From Embleya hyalina (GTDB lineage: Bacteria; Actinomycetota; Actinomycetes; Streptomycetales; Streptomycetaceae): a stretch of DNA of 64,000 nucleotides. This document shows, in pieces, positions 53,901 to 63,201 of the stretch. Position 1 is the first letter of the stretch, and every line of letters begins with the position of its first letter. The stretch spans positions 12,480 through 76,479 of the forward strand of contig NZ_BIFH01000052.1 in assembly GCF_003967355.1 (NCBI RefSeq), in the 5' to 3' direction. Both the position numbers and the translations under genes were made by a program. A model generated the notes under the pieces. The model was not told the DNA's origin. It saw nothing but the letters and a program-made list of their open reading frames with translations, and did no database searches.

Positions 53901-55174
53901 CGGATTTTCATACCGTGAGTACCTTCAACGCCCCCAAGGGCACCTTCGACATGCTCCCGCCGTATTCGGAGACGTTCAACCGGATCCGGATCCAGTTCGG
54001 CCTGGAACTGCGCGACGCGGGTTTCCAGTACATCGAGACCCCCACCTTCGAGGAGACCGGCCTCTTCCTGCGCGGCGTCGGCGAGTCCACCGACATCGTG
54101 ACCAAGGAGATGTACACCTTCGAGGACCGCGGCGGCCGCTCGCTGACGCTGCGCCCCGAGGGCACCGCGGCGGTGATGCGCTCGGTGCTCCAGCACAACC
54201 TGTACGCGGGCCGACTGCCCGTGAAGTTGTGGTACTTCGGCTCGTACTACCGCTACGAGCGTCCGCAGGCCGGCCGTACCCGGCAGTTCACCCAGGTCGG
54301 CGCCGAGGCGATCGGCAGCGACGACCCGCTGGTCGACGTCGAGATGATCGCGCTGGCCACCGAGGGCTTCCAAAAGCTCGGCCTGCGCGACTTCCGGCTG
54401 CTGCTCAACTCGCTCGGCTGCCGCGAGTGCCGCCCCGTCTACCGGGCCAAGCTGCAGGAGTTCCTGCGCGCGCTCGACCTGGACGAGGAGACGCACGCGC
54501 GGATCGAGATCAACCCGCTGCGCGTGCTCGACGACAAGCGGCCCGAGGTGCAGGCGCTGATCGCCGACGCCCCGCTGATCACCGACCACCTGTGCGAGGC
54601 CTGCGCCGAACACCACACGTTCGTGCGCGGCATGCTCGACGAGTTGGAGATCGCCTACGAGGACACCCCCCGGCTGGTCCGGGGCCTCGACTACTACAAC
54701 CGCACCACGTTCGAGTTCGTGCACGACGGCCTCGGCGCGCAGTCGGCGATCGGCGGCGGCGGGCGCTACGACGGTCTGTCCGAGGACCTCGGCGGCCCCG
54801 ACCTGCCCTCGGTGGGCTGGGCGCTGGGCATCGGCCGCACGATGCTCGCGATGGAGGCCGAGGGCCAGGCCGTGGAGACCCCCGCCGACTGCGACGTCTA
54901 CGGCGTCGCGATCGGCGACGCGGCCCGCCGCGCGGTCTTCGCCATGGTCACCCAGCTGCGGATCGAGGACATCCCGGCCGACATGGCGTTCGGCGGGAAG
55001 AAGCTCAAGGGCGCCATGAAGGCCGCGTCGCAATCCGGCGCCCGTTACGCCATCGTCGTCGGCGATCGTGACCTCACCGAGGGCGTCGCCCAGATCAAGG
55101 ACCTGTCGAACGGGGACCAGACCCCGGTTCCGCTCGACCAGGTCGTCACCGTCTTGAAGGAGAAGCTTCAGTGA
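53897..55174 (+). CDS. hisS: Histidyl-tRNA synthetase
   Basis: 425 residues from the GTG at 53897 (GAGGAA before it); a GTG at 53915 would remove six residues. Class II motif 2 reads [14 protein letters not shown]. The histidine-binding [13 protein letters not shown] and GGGGRYDGL are intact. The C-terminal anticodon-binding domain ends with [12 protein letters not shown]. It is translationally coupled to the metallo-hydrolase upstream and to aspS downstream (four-base overlaps on both sides). Confidence 0.97.
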   Translation: MTDFHTVSTFNAPKGTFDMLPPYSETFNRIRIQFGLELRDAGFQYIETPTFEETGLFLRGVGESTDIVTKEMYTFEDRGGRSLTLRPEGTAAVMRSVLQHNLYAGRLPVKLWYFGSYYRYERPQAGRTRQFTQVGAEAIGSDDPLVDVEMIALATEGFQKLGLRDFRLLLNSLGCRECRPVYRAKLQEFLRALDLDEETHARIEINPLRVLDDKRPEVQALIADAPLITDHLCEACAEHHTFVRGMLDELEIAYEDTPRLVRGLDYYNRTTFEFVHDGLGAQSAIGGGGRYDGLSEDLGGPDLPSVGWALGIGRTMLAMEAEGQAVETPADCDVYGVAIGDAARRAVFAMVTQLRIEDIPADMAFGGKKLKGAMKAASQSGARYAIVVGDRDLTEGVAQIKDLSNGDQTPVPLDQVVTVLKEKLQ

Positions 55175-57009
55175 TCCGCACCCATGACGCCGGGACGCTC
55201 CGCGCCGAGCACGCCGGCCACACCGTGACGCTCGCCGGCTGGGTGGCCCGGCGGCGCGATCACGGCGGCGTGGCGTTCGTGGACCTGCGCGACGCCTCGG
55301 GCACCGTGCAGGTGGTCTTCCGCGACCTGGAGACGGTGCACAACCTGCGCTCCGAGTTCTGCGTGCGGGTCACCGGCGACGTGCGGGTGCGTCCCGACGG
55401 CAACGAGAACACCGAGATCCCCACCGGGGCGGTCGAGGTCGTCGTGGACGACTTCGAGATCCTGTCGGAGGCGGCGCCGCTGCCGTTCCCGATCGAGGAG
55501 TACACCCCGGGCACGGTCAACGAGGAGGTGCGGCTCAAGCACCGCTACCTCGACCTGCGGCGCGCGTCGATGGCGCGCAACCTGCGGCTGCGCTCGAAGG
55601 TCACCCGGGTGATCCGCGAGGTGATGGAGGACCACGACTTCCTCGACATCGAGACGCCGTACCTGACCCGGTCCACGCCGGAGGGCGCCCGCGACTTCCT
55701 GGTGCCGGTGCGGCTGCAGCCGGGCTCGTGGTACGCGCTGCCGCAGTCGCCGCAGTTGTTCAAGCAACTGCTGATGGTGGCCGGGATGGAGCGCTACTAC
55801 CAGATCGCGCGCTGCTTCCGGGACGAGGACTTCAGGGCCGACCGGCAGCCGGAGTTCACCCAGCTGGACGTCGAGATGTCCTTCTGCGACGCCGAGGACA
55901 TCCTGGCGCTGACCGAGAAGCTGATCGCGCGGGTGTGGCGCGAGGTGCACGGCGTGGAGATCGCGCTGCCGCTGCCCCGGCTGCCCTACGCCGAGGCGAT
56001 GGCGCGCTACGGCTCGGACAAGCCGGACACCCGCTTCGGGTGCGAACTGGCGGACCTGACGGCCTACTTCGAGGGCACCTCCTTCCGGGTGTTCCAGGCC
56101 GAGTTCATCGGCGCGGTGGTGATGCCCGGCGGCGCCGCGCAGACCCGCAAGGAGCTGGACGGCTGGCAGGACTGGGCGAAGGCGCGCGGCGCGCGCGGGC
56201 TCGCCTACGTGCTGGTCGACGCGGAGACCGGCGAACTGCGCGGCCCGGTGGCCAAGAACCTGTCCGAGGAGCACCTGGCCGGGCTGGTCGAGGCGACCGG
56301 GGCGAGTAGGGGCGACTGCATCTTCTTCGCGGCCGGGCGGCGCACGGCGCAGCTCGAACTGCTCGGCGCGGCGCGGTTGGAGATCGCCCGGCGCGGGTCG
56401 CTGATCGACGAGTCGAAGTGGAACTTCCTCTGGGTCGTCGACTTCCCGATGTTCGAGCCGATCGAGGACGCGGCCGGCAACCACCAGGGCTGGCACGCGA
56501 TCCACCACCCCTTCACGGCGCCGACGGCGGAGTGGCTGGACGGGTTCGACAAGAACCCGGGCGAGGCGCTGTCGAACGCGTACGACATCGTGCTCAACGG
56601 CACCGAGATCGGCGGCGGTTCGATCCGTATCCACCGTCGGGACGTGCAGGAGCGCGCGTTCGCGGCGATCGGGATGTCGGAGGAGGAGGCGCAGTCGCAG
56701 TTCGGGTTCCTGCTGGACGCGTTCGCGTACGGGCCGCCGCCGCATGGCGGGATCGCGTTGGGGTTGGACCGGCTGGTGGCGTTGTTGGGCGGGGCGGAGT
56801 CGATTCGGGATGTGATCGCGTTCCCGAAGACGGCTTCCGGTGGGGATCCGTTGACCGGGGCGCCGTCGCCGATCACGGTGCAGCAGCGGCGGGAGGCGGG
56901 GATCGACGCGAAGCCGAAGTCGGGGGCCGGTGGCGCCGGTGATGCCGGTGCCAAGGGTGCGGGTGCGGGTGCGGCTGGGGCTGCGGTTGCGGATGCCGAG
57001 AAGGTGTAA
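55171..57009 (+). CDS. aspS: Aspartyl-tRNA synthetase
   Basis: 612 residues from the GTG at 55171. An N-terminal OB-fold anticodon domain ([20 protein letters not shown]), class II motif 2 ([20 protein letters not shown]), a bacterial GAD insert, and motif 3 ([15 protein letters not shown]) make a complete enzyme. The last 40 residues are a Gly/Ala/Lys tail, a common non-conserved extension. It is coupled to hisS. Whether it also charges tRNA-Asn cannot be judged here. Confidence 0.98.
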   Translation: MIRTHDAGTLRAEHAGHTVTLAGWVARRRDHGGVAFVDLRDASGTVQVVFRDLETVHNLRSEFCVRVTGDVRVRPDGNENTEIPTGAVEVVVDDFEILSEAAPLPFPIEEYTPGTVNEEVRLKHRYLDLRRASMARNLRLRSKVTRVIREVMEDHDFLDIETPYLTRSTPEGARDFLVPVRLQPGSWYALPQSPQLFKQLLMVAGMERYYQIARCFRDEDFRADRQPEFTQLDVEMSFCDAEDILALTEKLIARVWREVHGVEIALPLPRLPYAEAMARYGSDKPDTRFGCELADLTAYFEGTSFRVFQAEFIGAVVMPGGAAQTRKELDGWQDWAKARGARGLAYVLVDAETGELRGPVAKNLSEEHLAGLVEATGASRGDCIFFAAGRRTAQLELLGAARLEIARRGSLIDESKWNFLWVVDFPMFEPIEDAAGNHQGWHAIHHPFTAPTAEWLDGFDKNPGEALSNAYDIVLNGTEIGGGSIRIHRRDVQERAFAAIGMSEEEAQSQFGFLLDAFAYGPPPHGGIALGLDRLVALLGGAESIRDVIAFPKTASGGDPLTGAPSPITVQQRREAGIDAKPKSGAGGAGDAGAKGAGAGAAGAAVADAEKV

Positions 57010-57263
57010 CCGCCCGTCTGTCGGTGGATGTTGTGGGGCGGTCGGGCCAGTGGCTCGGCCGCCCTTCGGCGTTGGGGGCGGGTTCGGGGGGGCGGACGGG
57101 CGTGTGTGGGGGCGTGTGGACGCGTGTGGTGGCGGCGGGGCGGTGGGGGCGGGCGTAGGAAAAACGCTTCTGCACAGGGGGAAAGCGAGGGTGGGCGTCG
57201 GTGCCTACCTTGGAAGTCGAGCCGGTCGCCGGGATCGGTTCGGACTACCTCGGGGAGGCCGAC

Positions 57264-57713
57264 ATGGCGGTGGACTTGACCAAGCGGCGGGTGCCGGCGG
57301 AGTACGTGACGCGGTCGACCGTGCTGGGGCGGGGTTGGACGCAGGCCGCCATCGGGCGTTTCCTGACCGAGCCCGACGGGACGATGGCCAACATGCGATA
57401 TCGCGGTTCGCCGCCGGTGCGGTTGTACGCGATGGCGCGCGTGCAGGCGATCGAGGGCACGCGGGAATGGCAGGAGTGGTTCCACGCGTCGCGGCGGCGG
57501 CGCGCGGCGGCGCTGGAGCGGGCGGCGGCCGGGGGCGTCGGGACCGACGGGGGTGCAACGGGCGGAGGTGGTGCGCCCGTTGTCGTCGGGGCCGGGGCCG
57601 GGGCCGAGGCCGAGGCCGGGGTCGAGGTGGGGGTTCGGGTCGGCTCGCATGTCGGAGGCGGGCGGGATGCTGGAGCGGGTCGAGGTCGGGGCTCGAATCG
57701 GGAGGTCGCATGA
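57264..57713 (+). CDS. Hypothetical protein with GWT-RFL-EPD motif
   Basis: 149 residues from the ATG at 57264, chosen because GGGGAGG lies six bases before it; a GTG at 57201 has no such site. The first 90 residues contain VLGRGWTQAAIGRFLTEPDG and RYRGSPPVRLYAMARVQAIE. This short actinobacterial motif block (turn, RFL, EPD, YR, P-x-RLY) recurs in unannotated proteins and looks like a small nucleic-acid-binding helix bundle. The rest is a Gly/Val/Ala low-complexity tail. It overlaps the next gene by four bases. The function is unknown. Confidence 0.7.
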   Translation: MAVDLTKRRVPAEYVTRSTVLGRGWTQAAIGRFLTEPDGTMANMRYRGSPPVRLYAMARVQAIEGTREWQEWFHASRRRRAAALERAAAGGVGTDGGATGGGGAPVVVGAGAGAEAEAGVEVGVRVGSHVGGGRDAGAGRGRGSNREVA

Positions 57714-58222
57714 GCCACACCGTGCATATCAATCCGCTGCGGTGGTTCACCGACGGCGAGGGTGGCCTGGAGTTCGTCGAGTCGTTCGGCACGCCGGTGC
57801 CGGCCGACCTCCTGGAGGAGGCGCGGGCCGCGTCCTATCCGCAAGTCGGCGATCTGTTGGGGGTGTTGCGCGGCGAAGGGTTGTCGGCGCGCTGTTGGTT
57901 CAGTCTGTGGGTCGACGGCGCCGAGGTGACCGATCCGCTCCCGGAGCGGCCCGGGGGTGGTGACGGCGATCATCTGGGCGGGCTCGCGCTGGCGGTCGCG
58001 GGCGAGCGCAAGCGGATCGGCGGCGACGAGCCGGCGTCCGGGCTGACCTGCCGGGCTCCGGGGGAGGGTGCGGTGGAGCGGGCGGTGGTCGCGCTGGCCG
58101 AGGCGTTCGGGCCGCAGGTGATGTGGGCCGGGGACATCGGCGAGGTGGTGGTGGTGCCGCCGGGGTGGACCGCCGACCGGGTTCGGCGCCGACGGGCGGG
58201 GTGCGACATGGCCGATTCGTGA
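57710..58222 (+). CDS. Hypothetical protein, coupled to upstream gene
   Basis: 170 residues. No family recognised. It is soluble, mixed alpha/beta in character, with MSHTVHINPLRWFTDGEGGL at the start and a tail IGEVVVVPPGWTADRVRRRR. No signal peptide or membrane segment. The ATG at 57710 overlaps the previous stop (ATGA) behind GGGAGG, so it is translated with the motif protein upstream; 105 bases separate it from the vWA gene. Confidence 0.7.
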   Translation: MSHTVHINPLRWFTDGEGGLEFVESFGTPVPADLLEEARAASYPQVGDLLGVLRGEGLSARCWFSLWVDGAEVTDPLPERPGGGDGDHLGGLALAVAGERKRIGGDEPASGLTCRAPGEGAVERAVVALAEAFGPQVMWAGDIGEVVVVPPGWTADRVRRRRAGCDMADS

Positions 58223-58327
58223 GGGATCTGCCCCTGTTCGTGGGGGTGGGGCATCTGGGAGCGTAGTCGCGGGAAGCCCCCGGGAGGGGGCGGCCACCCG
58301 ACTCGTTCGACTGCTGGGAGCCTCGCC

Positions 58328-59143
58328 ATGCCCTTCTCGCTGTTCGGTCGCAAGAAGTCGAAGCCCGCACCGTCCCCGGCGGCCCCGCCCACGGTCGGCG
58401 CGACACCCTCGGCCACCGTGCGCAGCGGCAGCGGCTCGGCGGTCAGCCTCGACAAGATCGAGCGCTCCGCGCCCGGTCTGGTCAGCCTCTACAAGGCGGC
58501 CGGGGTCAGCCTGGAGAAGAACAGGCTGGCCGGCGTGCGGGCGGCGGTCTATCTGGTGCTCGACCGCTCGGGCAGCATGGCGCCGTTCTACAAGAACGGC
58601 AGCGTCCAGGCGCTCGCCGACCGGGTGTTGGCGGCGGCCGCGCACTTCGACGACGACGGCACGGTGCCGGTGATCTTCTTCGACACGAAGGCATACGCGG
58701 CCGAGGAGATCTCGCTGGACAACTACGGCGGCCGCATCGCCGCGCTGCACAAGAAGCTCGGCCACATGGGCACCACCGACTACGTGTCCGCGATGGAGGC
58801 GGTGATCGCGCACTACCGCTCGTGCGGCGCGACCGACCCGGCCTTCGTGATCTTCCAGACCGACGGCGCGCCGAACAACGCCAAGGCCGCCGAGAAGACC
58901 CTGTGCAAGGCGGCCGAACTGCCCATCTTCTGGCAGTTCATCGGCTTCGGCCGAGACGAATTCCGCTTCCTGCACCGCCTCGACGACCTGCCCGCCCCGA
59001 AGTACCGCGTAGTCGACAACGCCGGCTTCTTCGAAGCAGGCGCCGACCCCCGCCGCATGCCCGACCCCACCCTCTACGACAACCTGATGAACGAATTCCC
59101 CGAATGGCTCCAAACAGCAAAAGCAGCCGGCGTCCTACGCTGA
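58328..59143 (+). CDS. TerF-like von Willebrand factor A domain protein
   Basis: 271 residues. After a Pro/Ala/Ser leader of about 45 residues comes a vWA fold (about 55-265). The metal-ion-dependent adhesion site reads VLDRSGSM (DxSxS near 79) with a later threonine in GTTDY and aspartate in FQTDGAPNN. VIFFDTKAYAAEEI and FWQFIGFGRDEF match the TerF/tellurium-resistance branch. Such proteins are usually cytoplasmic and act with TerD or other Ter proteins, none of which are in the window. The ATG at 58328 follows GGGAG. The role is unknown. Confidence 0.88.
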   Translation: MPFSLFGRKKSKPAPSPAAPPTVGATPSATVRSGSGSAVSLDKIERSAPGLVSLYKAAGVSLEKNRLAGVRAAVYLVLDRSGSMAPFYKNGSVQALADRVLAAAAHFDDDGTVPVIFFDTKAYAAEEISLDNYGGRIAALHKKLGHMGTTDYVSAMEAVIAHYRSCGATDPAFVIFQTDGAPNNAKAAEKTLCKAAELPIFWQFIGFGRDEFRFLHRLDDLPAPKYRVVDNAGFFEAGADPRRMPDPTLYDNLMNEFPEWLQTAKAAGVLR

Positions 59144-59160
59144 CCCACACGCCCATCTCG

Positions 59161-60260
59161 CTTCGCCGCCGGGCGGGCGGCCGGGGCCTTCCCGGGTGGA
59201 TCGGGCGCTTTCGGCGACGGTTGCGCCTCGGCCGGGAGTGCGGGTCCGGTCCGGGTCGGGTCGTGGGTGGGCCGCCGCCGGCGTGTGGGGCTCCGAGCGG
59301 CGGGGCTTCCGATGAGGCGGGGATGTTGGTCGGCGAAAACCGGCCTGCAGCGGCGGGCGGGGCGGGCGGCCGGGTCGAGTCCGCCGAGGCGCCGTCCCGG
59401 GTAGGTCGGGGGTGTTTGGCGGGCGCCGCGTTTGTGGTGGCGGAGCTTCGGCGCGGGCCCGGTCCGGGTCGTGGGGTGGGCCGCTGCCGGCGTGCGGGGC
59501 TCCGAGACTGAGTGTTTCCGACGAGGCGGGTGTGTTGCTCGGCGAAAACCGGCCAGCAGCGGCAGGCAGGGCGGCGGTTGGGTCGAGTCCGCCGGGCGTG
59601 CGTTCCCGAGTGGGCCGGATGTTTCCGGCGGGCGTTGCGCCTTGGGTGGCGGGTGGCGGGTGGCCTGGTGCGGGGTGGGTCTGGGTCGGTGGGTGGGCCG
59701 CTGCCGGCGTGCGGGCTCCGAGACTTGGGGCTTTAGACGAGGCGGGTGTGTTGCTCGGCGAAAAAGCGGCCTGCAGCGGCGGGCAGGGCGGCGGTTGGGT
59801 CGAGTCCGCCGGGCGTGCGTTCCCGAGTGGGTCAGGCGCTCCCGGCGGGCGTTGCGTTTTGGTGGCGGAGCTCCGGCGCGGGGCCGGTCCGGGTCGCGGA
59901 GTGAGCCGCTGCCAGCGTGCGGGGCTCCGAGACTGAGCGCTTCCGACGGGACGGGTGTGGTGCTCGGCAAAAAGCGGCCGGCAGCGGGGGAGGGGGGAGG
60001 GGGGAGGGGTCGGGTCGAGTTTGCCGGGGCGCCTTCCCGAGTGGGTCGGGTGCTCCCGGTGGGCGTTGCGCTTCCGGTGGCGGAGCTTCGGTGCGGGGCG
60101 GTCCGGGGCGTGGGGTGGGCCGTCGCCGGCGTGCGGGGCTTCGAGCGGCGGGCCTTCTGACGAGACGGGGGTGTTGGTTGGCGAAAACGGGCCTGCAGCG
60201 GCGCTCGGGGCGGGCGCTCGGGTCGAGTCCGCCGGGGGCCTTTCCGAGCGGGTCGGGTGT
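59161..60260 (+). repeat. Left arm of inverted repeat array: five units of about 210 bp plus a partial
   Basis: Direct, imperfect repeats of 208-217 bases. Anchor GGCGAAAA(A/C) starts at 59332, 59541, 59757, 59966 (as GGCAAAAA) and 60180. Anchor GGTCGAGTCCGCC starts at 59373, 59581, 59798, 60013 (GTTTGCC variant) and 60221. A partial unit lies at 59161-59300. Each unit contains the shared blocks TTCCCGAGTGGGTCGGG, GGTGGCGGAGC and TGCCGGCGTGCGGGGCT. Inside each unit GCCGCTGC can pair with GCAGCGGC about 85 bases later. Long open frames cross the array but have no start signal or domain. Confidence 0.92.
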
Positions 60261-60651
60261 TTTCGGTGTGTGGTGGGTGTGTGGGTGGTGAGAGTTCGCG
60301 AAATCGGGCGGCGTGAGGTGCCGCAGGCTTGAGGCGAGAGAAAACCGCAGGTCAGTGGGAAGGGATGCCGTTTGGTGTGCCTTGGGGTCCGGTTTTGGAC
60401 TTGACTGGGCACTTTCGGCCTCCTCGACGGCCCCGGTGGGGTCGCAGCGCGTGAGGCCGACTCCCACCGGGCGGTTTCGGTCTCCGCTCCGGTGTTGAGA
60501 GAGTCGGAGCGCACGAAACCGGCACTCGACGCCCGTCTTTCCGCCCCGACCGTGCAAAACCGCAGGTCACCGAGGCTCGAAGCCCACAACCACCCACCGA
60601 GATCCGGTTTCGAACCCCAACCTTTCCCCGACGCCCCGCGAAGCGCCGCGA
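60261..60651. other. Core between the two inverted repeat arms
   Basis: About 390 bases not clearly part of the 210-bp units. AAAACCGCAGGTCA occurs twice in direct orientation, at 60341-60354 and 60556-60569, 215 bases apart. There is no gene with initiation signals. The core separates repeats of opposite orientation. Confidence 0.7.
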
Positions 60652-61400
60652 CCCACTCGGAAAGGCCCCTCGGCGGACTCGACCCGACCGCCCGCGCCCT
60701 GTGCGCCGCTGCCGGCTGGTTTTCGCCAACCAACACCCCCGTCTCGTCGGAAGCCCCGCCGCCCGAAGCCCCGCACGCCAGCGCCAGCCCACCCCGCGAC
60801 CCGGACTGCCCCCGCACCGGAGCTCCGCCACCGGAAGCGCAACGCCCGCCGGAAACACCCGGCCCACTCGGGAAGGCGCCCCGGGCGGACTCGACCCGAC
60901 CGCCCGCCCTGTGCGCCGCTGCAGGCCGGTTTTTGCCGAGCAGCACGCTCGTCTCGTCGGGAGGCCGGACCTTCGGAGCCCCGCACGCCTGCGGCGGCCC
61001 ACCATCGGCTCTGATCGGCCCCGTGCTCCGCCACCACAAGCGCGGCGCCCGTCAAACACCCCCGACCCGCTTGGGAAGGCTCTTCGGCAAACTCGACCCG
61101 CCCGCCCTGTGCGCCGCTGCCGGCTGGTTTTCGCCGAGCATTACACCCGTCTCGTCGGAAGGCCCGACTCTCGGAGCCCCGCACGCCGGCGGCGGCCACT
61201 CCACGACCCGGGCCAGACCCGCAGCGGCACCCTCGGCCGAAAGCGCCCGACCCACCCGGGAAGGCCCTCGGCAGATCCAAGCCGACCGTCCGCCCGGTCT
61301 GCCGGTGGCTTTCCCCGGAGGCAATACGCCTGTCTCGTCGTCAAGAGTCCCAGGCTCCCGAACGATCCTCCGCCCCGTCCCGTCCCATCCCGGGCGGGTG
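60652..61400 (-). repeat. Right arm of inverted repeat array: three clear units plus one diverged
   Basis: The same unit in reverse complement. The anchor GGCGGACTCGACC starts at 60672, 60884 and 61086 (GGCAAACTCGACC), and a diverged copy lies near 61270. The TTTTCGCC / TTTTTGCC anchor starts at 60720, 60930 and 61128. Spacing is 198-212 bases. The units nearest the core match best: about 35 of 39 bases from 60221 agree with the reverse complement ending at 60684. Confidence 0.9.
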
Positions 61401-61563
61401 GGTGCCATGGTGTCTGATTTGGCCTGTTGCCTTGGTGGTCGAGGGGTGTTGTTGGTGCGTCTGCCGGGTCTTGGTTGTTTCCGGCGGGTGGCTCTGGGGG
61501 GTCGGCGGATTCCGGTGTTCGTGTGTGGCGGGTGGTGTCGGGGGTGGGGGTTAGGGTCGGGGA

Positions 61564-62925
61564 GTGGATGCCGATCTTTTTACCGCTGCCGCCGAGGCGC
61601 GGCAGGCCAAGGACCCCTCGCTTGCGCCGCTTGCCGTGCGGATGCGGCCGCGTGAACTGGACGAGGTGGTCGGGCAGCGGCACCTGCTGGGTGAAGGGTC
61701 GCCGTTGCGTCGGCTCGTGGCGTCGGAGAGTCGGGTCACCGCGCCGAGTTCGGTGATTTTGTGGGGACCGCCCGGTACCGGCAAGACCACGCTCGCCTAC
61801 GTGGTCAGCCATGTCACTCGTCAGCGGTTCGTGGAACTGTCCGCGATCACGGCGGGCGTCAAGGAAGTGCGCGCGGTGATCGAGGACGCGCGTCGGCACG
61901 CCGGGTCCCAGGGGCGGGACACGGTGCTGTTCCTCGACGAGATCCACCGCTTCTCCAAGGCCCAGCAGGATTCGTTGCTGCCGGCCGTGGAGAACCGATG
62001 GGTGACGCTGATCGCGGCGACCACCGAGAACCCGTACTTCTCGATCATCAGCCCGCTGCTGTCCCGGTCGCTGCTGCTGACCCTGGAGTCGTTGACCGAC
62101 GACGACCTGCGCGAGGTGGTGCAGCGCGCGCTCACCGACGAACGCGGCCTGGCCGGGACGCTCACCCTCGACGCCGACGCCGAGGAGCACCTGCTGCGGA
62201 TCGCGGGTGGTGACGCGCGGCGTGTCCTGACCGCGTTGGAGGCGGGTGCGGGGTCGGCCGCCGACAAGGGCGAGGAATCGATCACCCTGGCCACGCTGGA
62301 GAGCGCGGTGGACCGGGCGGCGGTGCGGTACGACCGGGACGGGGATCAGCACTACGACGTGGCGAGCGCGTTGATCAAGTCGATCCGGGGTTCGGACGTG
62401 GACGCGGCGCTGCACTACCTCGCGCGGATGGTGGAGGCGGGGGAGGACCCGCGCTTCATCGCCCGGCGGTTGATGATCTCGGCGAGCGAGGACATCGGGA
62501 TGGCCGATCCGACCGCGATCCAGGTCGCGGTGGCCGCCGCGCAGGCGGTCGCGCTGATCGGCTTTCCCGAGGCGCGGATCACGCTGTCCCAGGCGGTCAT
62601 CCATCTGGCCCTCGCACCCAAGTCGAACGCGGCATACCTGGCGATCGACGCCGCACTCGCCGACGTCCGGAAGGGGCTGGCCGGCCCCGTCCCGCCGCAC
62701 CTGCGGGACGGGCACTACAAGGGCGCCGCCAAACTCGGCCACGCGCAGGGCTACATCTACCCGCACGACGACCCGGACGGTGTGGCGGCCCAGCAGTACG
62801 CGCCCGACGCCATCCACGGCCGCACCTACTACGAGCCCACCCGCCACGGCGCGGAGGCCCGCTACGCCGACATCACCACGTGGCTCCGCACCCGCCTGAA
62901 CACGCCGACCCCGCCGACGTCCTGA
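61564..62925 (+). CDS. rarA: Replication-associated recombination AAA+ ATPase RarA (MgsA)
   Basis: 453 residues from the GTG at 61564. RarA acts at stalled replication forks with SSB. Walker A is [14 protein letters not shown] and Walker [18 protein letters not shown]. Sensor 1 is [11 protein letters not shown], and the C-terminal tetramerisation domain carries [24 protein letters not shown] and [20 protein letters not shown]. It is complete. It lies 160 bases after the inverted repeat array, with no other gene between, and its promoter must lie in or next to that array. Confidence 0.96.
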   Translation: MDADLFTAAAEARQAKDPSLAPLAVRMRPRELDEVVGQRHLLGEGSPLRRLVASESRVTAPSSVILWGPPGTGKTTLAYVVSHVTRQRFVELSAITAGVKEVRAVIEDARRHAGSQGRDTVLFLDEIHRFSKAQQDSLLPAVENRWVTLIAATTENPYFSIISPLLSRSLLLTLESLTDDDLREVVQRALTDERGLAGTLTLDADAEEHLLRIAGGDARRVLTALEAGAGSAADKGEESITLATLESAVDRAAVRYDRDGDQHYDVASALIKSIRGSDVDAALHYLARMVEAGEDPRFIARRLMISASEDIGMADPTAIQVAVAAAQAVALIGFPEARITLSQAVIHLALAPKSNAAYLAIDAALADVRKGLAGPVPPHLRDGHYKGAAKLGHAQGYIYPHDDPDGVAAQQYAPDAIHGRTYYEPTRHGAEARYADITTWLRTRLNTPTPPTS

Positions 62926-63201
62926 CGCGCGGACCCCACTCCACCCCACCCCGCGCCGCGCACCTCGGTACGAACAGCGCTGTGCCGCACCCGGCCCGCA
63001 CCGAACGCCGCCCGTCGGGGTGATGCGCCGGGAGGTGCGTTCAGGTGGTGTGTGGGGTCCGTCCTGTGGGGGTGGAGTCGGACTTCAGGGGGACGGATCG
63101 GGGGGTGCGAGGGGCTACTGATGGGGGACGTCCGTGCTGGTGGGGGCGGGTGAGGATGGGCGGGATCCCGCTGTTCGTGCTCGGCCCTCCCGGAGTTGCC
63201 C

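Noticed and set aside
59135-61039. 634-codon minus-strand frame and several plus-strand frames crossing the repeat array
   Set aside because: They have Arg/Pro/Ala composition typical of G+C-rich noncoding frames, no ribosome binding site, and they cross repeats of opposite orientation without a consistent protein repeat.
59161-61400. CRISPR array or integron attC array
   Set aside because: Units are about 210 bp with no short invariant repeat plus unique spacers. No cas genes or integrase are present, and the copies are in opposite orientations.
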